Positions 9,118-15,595 of a stretch of DNA of 15,595 nucleotides are shown one piece after another. Made by a program: the position numbers and the translations under genes. The DNA comes from Jaenimonas drosophilae. Its lineage: Eukaryota > Euglenozoa > Kinetoplastea > Trypanosomatida > Trypanosomatidae. Location: the NCBI GenBank assembly GCA_030849065.1, contig JASAON010001345.1, positions 1-15,595 on the forward strand. The letters are read 5' to 3'. Below the pieces are notes generated by a model. That model saw only the letters and a program-made list of their open reading frames with translations. It did not search any database and was not told where the DNA came from. Numbering within the stretch: position 1 is the stretch's first letter; each line of letters starts with the position of its first letter.

Positions 9118-12100
9118 TTAGTCTTCTTCACGTTGTTTGGCATAGGCAAAAAAAAGTAGCGTCTCTCGTCGAAAAGAGCGAAATGGCTTCAAGCTTCGGG
9201 CCTGTTTGAAACGTTTGCCACCGTCACCGCATTGCTTCAACTGGAGATATTGATCGCAGTCATCAATTATCGCAACGCGTCCCCGCGTCTGGCGAGATGG
9301 TCGCGATACACCGTGCAGACATTCCATTACAGAGCCCAGATGGTGGCTCACATCATTCAACAACGACGCGTATCGTCTGTGTTCATCCATTCCTTCAGAC
9401 TGCTGCAGATTACGTAGACCAAATCGCTGAGACATCCACTTCAGATCGTCCAAACGATCACACTCGGCAATGCACCAGTAGTGCCGTTCAAGAATCTCTT
9501 TGCACAGGTCACGAGACGGTGCACTGCCAGCTTCTGATCCTGCCTCAATCAAGTAGAGGGCAGCTTCAGCATTTCCACCGGTTCGCGTGCAATTATCACG
9601 TCCAACATCAGGAGTTTCATCGCCCAAAATCAACGCCGCAAACAATTCTTCTGATTCGGGCTCATGTCCAAGGCGACCGCAGGGATGTAACGGTGTGCTC
9701 CCGGTGTACAGCTTCTCCGCAGATGCCGTCAATACCACCATGCCTGCCTCACCTGCGACAGACGCTGCTCTTACAGCATTCACGATTGCACCGCCACACC
9801 AGAGGACACGGCCAGTCTCATGTATGTGCCGGTTCGCAACCTCGTTGTGCACCGCAGTACGCAGGCGCAGACCAGTCACCGAGCTGCCACTACATCCACA
9901 TCGTGAATAAACAGCAGCCACAGCCTTCGCATCGCCCGTCGCAAGGCCAGCGACGTCACGGACCACATCACAGGCGACATTCACCGCAGCATCCACTGTG
10001 GCACACACCACCACAAAGAGTCCCTCAACGCACAGCATTTCGTAGCATTGATTCTTCACCACGGACTGGCGTACACAACGCTGATAGTGCCGCATGACTC
10101 TTGACATGGTCTCTGCCTCATGTACCCAGAGAGCGCGCCACTTATCCACCTCCATAACGAGACATGTCAGCGGCAACGTGCAATCGTCGGGGACATAAGA
10201 CAGGTTTGTTGCTGCATGTTGAAGCACCACATCTTCATTGTGCTCGTCGGCGACGCAGCTGCGGAACTTTTTGACTGCCTTCGTCCAAGCTGGTTTTCCA
10301 CGAAGACAGCGAGCCGAAGCCAACAGCCTCCACACACACGTCACAGCACCACATGCCACAAGCAGCAGCACTGCAATGTACATCACCACCAGCAACAGAA
10401 GAATTACCAAGATCCATTGAAGCATGATGAGTACGTTGGTGCTCGACGACGAATGTGGCGTGGCTGACTCGGCTGAGCCAGTCGAGTTGGTTTGTGGTGT
10501 TGTCATGGGAAGTGATGCTGATGAAGAGCGGGAACGCACGATTATATCCCTTGACAAGCTCGAGGACGCCTGCAGGGGAATACAATCCTCTCCAGTATTG
10601 GGGTCCACCGCCCTCAGACCTACTGCGCTATCGGCATCCGACATCGCTGCAGACGAAGCTGTCATGTATGCCAGAGAAGGTGTTATTGGTGGTGCAAGGA
10701 GGGGAGTTGTTGGTACCACCACACGAGTAAAGGACCACACCGCAATGTCTGCGGCGCCATAGTTGATCAACTTGTTGTTGGCTCCAGGCCACGTTGTGGT
10801 GAAGGGTCCAATTTTCATGCCAGAAACAGTCAGCGTCACATTTCCGTACAGAGACGCTTGGAGGTCATGTTGCCCCCACACTGTCCCACGTGTCAGTTGG
10901 TCATACAACATTGCCACAACAAAGGCGCGTACCGCAGCAGGGGTCTGATCAATCGAAACCAAGGTCTGGACGTACTCCTCCACAGTGCTCAACGCCTTCG
11001 CCTTCCGAAGGTTGGTGGCTGACATGGTGGTGCCGGTCCACGTGGGTAAGTTGGTGGCGAACACCAATCGCTTCGTCACCGTCTCTGAGAGAGAGCCAAA
11101 TGCTGCAAGAAAGGATGCATACTGCTTCGTCATGTCATCAAATGGAACAAGAAGTGTAGATGTTGGGTTCTGTTGAAGGTACTTTGCCAGAGTAGCAACA
11201 TCGGCAGCCGCCGCATCCACAACAAACACATATGAGCACGACGCATCAACGCTTGTCATAAGTGACCCAGAAGACTTCTTCTTTACATTTGAAGCGCCAA
11301 ATCCAAAGGTTGTCATTGTCTTCTTCAGCAGGGTGACGCTGTTGTCTGCTACTGTCGAAGTGCGAACCACGCCGCACACCCCAGACATATCTGCAGCTTT
11401 ACGGCTGAGGTACGCCATGAGAACGTTGAGTTCCTGATCCAGAGTTGGGAAAAGGTAGATGTAGTTCTCCATGCCAAGCCTCGGCTGCGTAAATTGTGGA
11501 ATAAAATCGAGAATCAGCCCAGTTGGTCGTTTGGACGACGTTATCATTGCATTTGGAATTACACCCATCATTGACGTTGTTACATACGTGTTACTGTGAG
11601 AAGCAAAGCTTGCTTCGGCAGTGGTCGCGGATGACGCCAGACAATATCCCCGGAGTGCGTGTCTAGAGTGGTGCCAGAAAAGACTTGTGTTCGACAGGCG
11701 AGCAATTGAATTGTACGTCTGACTGCATATGTACGTCGTCATGGCGTCATCGCTGAGGCTCATGCCAACAAGGTGAACCGTACGCGGGAACTGGAAGATT
11801 TCGAACGTTGTGTTGGGTGTAGAAAGAGTTCCATAGCCGATGTTGGAACACATTCCAAGGCCATACTGAAACAGGGCGCCAAGGATGGGTTTAGTGTCAA
11901 CACCACCAGTGCCTTTCTTCATAAAGGTGTGGAACCACACATTGTTGCCTGCTGCGTGGCAATTGCACACACTACCCTGAGTCCACACAATGGGCTTTCT
12001 GCATGTTGTCGCATCTGGTCCAAAGTTTCCAATAAAAAGGTCCTCCACCAAGAAGCTGGACTGCGCAGCAAGTAGGTTGTTCTGAAAGTTGGGTCTGCTG

Positions 12101-13086
12101 TTGAGCTTCGAGCCGGTATACATGTTCAGGGCCGTCATCAGGGCCCATCCGCTTGCCCATCCAGCCATCATCAGATCTGTTTCTAGAGTACTCCCCATTA
12201 AGCTTGAGCTGAACTTCTGAGAAGCAACGTATTCTTTTGCCTCAACACCAGGCACAGGCATTGAGAGGATAGTATTCTCCGGCGTGGGTCCATTTGTGGT
12301 TCCAAAGTCCAACATTACCATGTAAGCCAGATCAAATGATGTGGCCAGAGTTATGTTTTGTGTACGAAACAGTGAGGAAGCCATCAATCCCGTAATTTCA
12401 TCGTGCGTAACATCAATGTCGGCCCGCAAGTTCAAGTATATGAGGCGTATTGCGTTCGCCGAAATATAGTTGTACAAAGTACCGTCGTTGTACATTTTTG
12501 GAACCGTTACGCCAAGGTACGGGGCGACCATTTGCAGCAGCGATGACGCAGGCTCAGTGATGTCACCATATTGGGAAACGAGACAGAGATGCTTCTTCGG
12601 GTATAGATCCCGCTGCGAGAGGATGAACATTAACCCGAGTGACTGCGCTGGAGAGAAGGGAAGAGTCCAGTACACCATATTGTCATACCCCTGCAAGGTT
12701 ATACTGAGTTGCGTAGATACTTGACTTTGCGATAGCGGAGCGAAGATGATATATTCTCTGCTATTTCTAGCATAGGTCACCAGGGCATATCCAGCGGGGC
12801 CAAACATTGCTAGATAGTTATCCACAGCGGCGACAGAATCAAGGGATAGCCAAACATTGTTCTCTTTCAGGCGCTCCACATTGGCAGCGTACGTCACAAC
12901 ATTTGTTGTACGCTTCTGGAAGGCAACCGTGTATCCCGCACTGTACAATGAGAGACCGTCAGTTAAATAGTAGTTTCCATCTCCTGTGTAAAATGAATTG
13001 GTGAGTGTTTTGACAGCTCCGAATGCGAACGGAAGATACATGAGAAGCAGAAGCCCACTCAATAGCAGCAACCGCAGTCGGGACAT
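9118..13086 (-). CDS. Receptor-type adenylate cyclase family protein with degenerate (pseudo)cyclase domain, copy B
   Basis: This is an intact paralog of the 1221-5252 protein, 1322 aa from ATG at 13086 to a TAA stop. The frame continues 57 codons further to an ATG at 13257. I prefer 13086: it begins a clear signal peptide (MSRLRLLLLSG..., cleavage likely near residues 22-24), and a strong splice acceptor lies between the two ATGs. The ectodomain has two PBP-like lobes and shares with copy A motifs such as MAGWAS, GNNVWFHT, NTSLFWHHS, FATNLP and NYGA..IAVWSF. Sequons are at N244, N425, N466, N749 and N867. A Ser/Thr-rich stalk (about 805-883) precedes one membrane helix (about 884-915). The cyclase-like domain (about 971-1155) has E979 and G1022 at the metal Asp positions and L1018 at the adenine-selecting Lys. 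It also has HNE where HTG is expected, and N1103..R1106 spaced one residue too short. The LKG motif is lost. The tail holds CLHGVS (1256-1261) and ends with a basic RSFRRETLLFFAYA segment. Probably a catalytically dead surface receptor; ligand unknown. Confidence 0.85.
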   Translation of the reverse strand: MSRLRLLLLSGLLLLMYLPFAFGAVKTLTNSFYTGDGNYYLTDGLSLYSAGYTVAFQKRTTNVVTYAANVERLKENNVWLSLDSVAAVDNYLAMFGPAGYALVTYARNSREYIIFAPLSQSQVSTQLSITLQGYDNMVYWTLPFSPAQSLGLMFILSQRDLYPKKHLCLVSQYGDITEPASSLLQMVAPYLGVTVPKMYNDGTLYNYISANAIRLIYLNLRADIDVTHDEITGLMASSLFRTQNITLATSFDLAYMVMLDFGTTNGPTPENTILSMPVPGVEAKEYVASQKFSSSLMGSTLETDLMMAGWASGWALMTALNMYTGSKLNSRPNFQNNLLAAQSSFLVEDLFIGNFGPDATTCRKPIVWTQGSVCNCHAAGNNVWFHTFMKKGTGGVDTKPILGALFQYGLGMCSNIGYGTLSTPNTTFEIFQFPRTVHLVGMSLSDDAMTTYICSQTYNSIARLSNTSLFWHHSRHALRGYCLASSATTAEASFASHSNTYVTTSMMGVIPNAMITSSKRPTGLILDFIPQFTQPRLGMENYIYLFPTLDQELNVLMAYLSRKAADMSGVCGVVRTSTVADNSVTLLKKTMTTFGFGASNVKKKSSGSLMTSVDASCSYVFVVDAAAADVATLAKYLQQNPTSTLLVPFDDMTKQYASFLAAFGSLSETVTKRLVFATNLPTWTGTTMSATNLRKAKALSTVEEYVQTLVSIDQTPAAVRAFVVAMLYDQLTRGTVWGQHDLQASLYGNVTLTVSGMKIGPFTTTWPGANNKLINYGAADIAVWSFTRVVVPTTPLLAPPITPSLAYMTASSAAMSDADSAVGLRAVDPNTGEDCIPLQASSSLSRDIIVRSRSSSASLPMTTPQTNSTGSAESATPHSSSSTNVLIMLQWILVILLLLVVMYIAVLLLVACGAVTCVWRLLASARCLRGKPAWTKAVKKFRSCVADEHNEDVVLQHAATNLSYVPDDCTLPLTCLVMEVDKWRALWVHEAETMSRVMRHYQRCVRQSVVKNQCYEMLCVEGLFVVVCATVDAAVNVACDVVRDVAGLATGDAKAVAAVYSRCGCSGSSVTGLRLRTAVHNEVANRHIHETGRVLWCGGAIVNAVRAASVAGEAGMVVLTASAEKLYTGSTPLHPCGRLGHEPESEELFAALILGDETPDVGRDNCTRTGGNAEAALYLIEAGSEAGSAPSRDLCKEILERHYWCIAECDRLDDLKWMSQRFGLRNLQQSEGMDEHRRYASLLNDVSHHLGSVMECLHGVSRPSRQTRGRVAIIDDCDQYLQLKQCGDGGKRFKQARSLKPFRSFRRETLLFFAYAKQREED

Positions 13087-13145
13087 AGGTGACGGGAAGA
13101 CTGATGGATTGGGAAAGTGTACAGGGGTGTAGCTGGCAACAAAGT

Positions 13146-13182
13146 CTGTATGAGTGTGAGAGAGAGAGGAAGAGGGAGGAGG
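13146..13182 (-). promoter_or_regulatory. Predicted spliced-leader acceptor and polypyrimidine tract for the 9118-13086 gene
   Basis: On the minus strand an unbroken 25-base pyrimidine run (13182 to 13158, CCTCCTCCCTCTTCCTCTCT...) leads through CACTCATAC to AG at 13147-13146, the first AG after the tract. The predicted leader of 59 bases (13145-13087) contains no ATG and ends at the ATG that starts the signal peptide. This is a textbook trypanosomatid trans-splice acceptor. It places the in-frame upstream ATG at 13257 outside the mature mRNA. Confidence 0.75.
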
Positions 13183-15153
13183 TACGGCATGTTGTCCGAA
13201 AAAAGTGGAAGATACCAAGGTTCCACCCGCCCCCCGCTTTGTTGCTGCGTTCCGCATTCCACCGTTATTGATGGTGACAGAAAAATGATGAGGAGATTAG
13301 GAACATGAAATCAAAACTTGATTCCCTTGCACAGAATCTTTGCCACAGTGGACTCAATGCTCCGTTGGAGCCACTCCGAGAACCTCGGCATCGATCCGAC
13401 GTCACTACCTGACTATGCCCCCCAAAAGACTGAATAACCATGAGAGTGAATAGTCGGCCAACCTGTATAGAAAATGGAATACACGATGTGTCACAAGAGT
13501 GACGAAATACCCTCTGGATGGGATATTCACACTGAATTGCATGCCGTCGGCGGGAGAATAAATACAGCTGAAGCGTTTACTTCGTTGTCGTGTCCTCACA
13601 CATGAAATGTCTTATGAGAAGCGCGATTCTCTCAATGTCAACACGAGATACATTGTTTGTCATCACTCACTTGAAGTGGTAACGACCATAAGGAGTCAAG
13701 AAAAACCAGGAGTGTGACTTGCAACAATCGGCGCACCTGTCGGTCCACTGGGTACTATGGAGACGTATGCCAACGACTGAACCATGACCGGATGTCGGAA
13801 AGTCGAGACACACGTGACTCCTTCATTCGCCACGTATTTAGATACACGTTATACAAGAAATGAAATGGGTAGCGCTGTCATACAGAGTGAAACAAAAAGT
13901 TTAAGTGAGACTCGCTGAGTACGTCGAACGGCGAGCGGGAAAAATCATTTGATGCTGGATGCCCTCTCTTGTTCACTGATCTTGTAATGGACAATAAACT
14001 CGAGAGATGAATTGAAGGACGAATGGGATATCAGGGAGAGGAAGAGCTAATTGCGGAATACAGGAGTCAAGAATCTTGACCAATTGATTTGGACAGAGGA
14101 GCAGCAGCACCTGTAGGTTGGAGAATCAAGAAGAGTGATAACTTCATGCCTGAAGTCCCCTATAAAACAAAAGAAATACCATGGACAATGGTAACATGAA
14201 GTTTTCGTGCACTAGCGGCAGTCTCTATTATGAGTGATGGGTCATTGCAGCTGGTGGAGCTACTCGAAATATCTTAATCTCACGACGTTGTCTCTCTGCC
14301 TGGCTTGGTCATCACTAACTTCTTTTGTAATGTGATCTATTAACATGTGATGGATACCTGTTGGCCAACGGAAAAAGGTGAATAAGGGATAAAGTGCAGG
14401 CATTATCGTAGCTCGGCAATACAAGCAACGACAGTGGAACAACAGGGTATCAGCGGTAGCAACTGCAACTAACAAAGTAACACATACAGAGTAGTGTTCA
14501 CAGAGGTACTGAGACCTTTGTCACTAAATTTTGCCGTAAATGAGTGAGGAAAACATCGTCTGCCGGAACAGAAAAACAGTATTTCCGGTGTCATACGCTT
14601 GTGGATATACAAAAATAGGTCTTTTGCAGTGGACAAAACGAAAACAAATCCTTTCCAAATTCTCTCGAGGTGACACTTCGCAACGGTCAGCCGATGAACT
14701 GAGGGAAGAATCAATTTCCTAGTACACACATGCCCCACAACAACCTACCCTTCATCAGATAGAGAGAAAAAGCACTTGCTTACTCAAAAATAAACACATA
14801 TTCCTGAGAACAGAGGAAGAAACGCAAACATACGCAATCCAAACAGCACAGCAGTATTGTTGGACGGAGGTATGCGACAAAATAAAGAGAAAGTATCCCC
14901 AAAAGGCCGAAAATACCACAAACTGGTGGTGTACGAATTCGGGAAAATGAAAGTAGTTTGCTCACTGGTGGAATGGAAACGACTATCTCGAACAACAAAC
15001 ATTCATCGAGATTGAAGCAATAGACGCGCTTGCTGTAATACTACTAAGAATTTCAACCAATCGTAATGAACAACAAGAAATTCTACAAGAAATAAGAAAA
15101 GGAAAAACCATCTCCGCAAAACCAGTAGCAGATGTTGTAATGAGAGCGTCATC
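13183..15153. other. Intergenic spacer between copies B and C
   Basis: About 2 kb without a convincing gene. Open frames are short (at most about 90 codons), lie on both strands and are not recognisable. No repeat array, mobile-element end or RNA gene is evident. The right part (about 15040-15120) is strongly A-rich on plus, so T-rich on the minus strand, directly past the stop of the third gene. The spacer should contain that gene's 3' UTR and, near 13183, sequence upstream of copy B's splice acceptor. Confidence 0.6.
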
Positions 15154-15595
15154 TCACAAGGACTCACACTCGAATTCATTACTATCCGCAAAGTACGAAA
15201 AGTGCTGCAACTGCGCACGCTGGCCACTACGCAGAGATTTCCTCGCAGAGCGGTTAGTCATTCTCGACGTAGATGCACTTCTGCTCGTCACTTCATCACC
15301 ATCGACCGCACCAGGTAAAGGATGTGTCCCTGCACACAGACCCTTGGAAGCAGAAGTCATTGGTGTCCCACCATGACTCAGCCCATGTCGACACTGAAGA
15401 ACCGAGGCAATATGGTGATTCACACAAGTCTGCATTGCAGTGCAGTAGTCTCGCTCACTTGCGCAAGCTTCACGCTCACACATAGGTAAACCGCAACATT
15501 TGGGGATCCAACGGAGGCTTCGTGCCCTCTCAGCATCACTCTGACGACTGTAAAACGCATCAAAGCGTTTGTTGCACAGCTTCACCGTCACAGAA
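15154..15595 (-). CDS. C-terminal end of a third receptor-type (pseudo)cyclase family paralog, copy C (partial)
   Basis: The minus-strand frame is open from the right edge of the window (last complete codon 15592-15594, Ser) to a TGA stop at 15154-15156, giving 146 residues. There is no ATG near the edge, so the gene continues to the right. It aligns with the tails of copies A and B: an LCNKRFDAFY...LRWI segment matches LCKEILERHY...LKWM of copy B. This is followed by HHIASVLQCRHGLSHG, matching HHLGSVMECLHGVSRP of B and the CRHGIS region of A. A basic end, RKSLRSGQRAQLQHFSYF, matches the Arg-rich ends of both. The segment is richer in Cys than the other tails (C-C near the middle and several single Cys). 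The membrane helix and cyclase-like domain lie outside the window, so catalytic status cannot be judged. A truncated gene containing only this tail is possible but less likely. Confidence 0.75.
   Translation of the reverse strand, partial: SVTVKLCNKRFDAFYSRQSDAERARSLRWIPKCCGLPMCEREACASERDYCTAMQTCVNHHIASVLQCRHGLSHGGTPMTSASKGLCAGTHPLPGAVDGDEVTSRSASTSRMTNRSARKSLRSGQRAQLQHFSYFADSNEFECESL

Noticed and set aside
9297..10097. 266-codon plus-strand open frame antisense to the cyclase-like domain of copy B
   Set aside because: It lies wholly inside a well-supported minus-strand gene, its product is His/Arg/Gln/Pro-rich low-complexity, and it matches no family. It is a shadow of the codon composition on the other strand.
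14780..15002. Two overlapping 72-codon minus-strand frames rich in Phe and Leu
   Set aside because: They lie in T-rich minus-strand sequence just past the third gene's stop, where hydrophobic chance frames are expected. Nothing supports coding.

Overview
This window is the left end of a kinetoplastid (probably trypanosomatid) chromosome. It opens with the C-strand of a TTAGGG telomere: twelve perfect TAACCC units plus a partial one. The genes are large, have no introns and all lie on the minus strand. The two complete genes start just downstream of a polypyrimidine tract followed by AG, the layout of a spliced-leader trans-splicing acceptor. The proteins resemble the receptor-type adenylate cyclase (RAC, ESAG4/GRESAG4-like) family of kinetoplastids. 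I cannot name the species. GC content is moderate, lower than in Leishmania. I see no VSG, trans-sialidase, RHS or retroelement sequence.

Layout from left to right: telomere (1-77); gene-poor subtelomere (78-1220); complete gene A (1221-5252, minus, 1343 aa); long spacer (5253-9117) with no convincing gene; complete gene B (9118-13086, minus, 1322 aa from the chosen start); second spacer (13087-15153); and the last 146 codons of a third paralog, gene C (15154-15595, minus), which runs off the right edge. All three are transcribed toward the telomere, so this is a dispersed tandem array of one family.

Genes A and B share one design: signal peptide; large ectodomain with two periplasmic-binding-protein-like lobes; Ser/Thr-rich stalk; one transmembrane helix; cytoplasmic class III nucleotide-cyclase-like domain; and a tail of about 150-180 residues. 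The cyclase-like domain lacks the expected catalytic residues. The first metal-binding Asp is Glu, the Gly-Asp of the second metal motif is Glu-Gly, and the adenine-selecting Lys and the transition-state Asn/Arg motif are also lost or displaced. The same two metal-site changes occur in both proteins, while the surrounding domain stays well conserved and the frames are open over more than 1300 codons. The best reading is a family of surface receptors with a pseudocyclase output domain and a distinctive C-terminal tail, the tail being shared by all three copies. Loss of activity is inferred from sequence and has not been tested.
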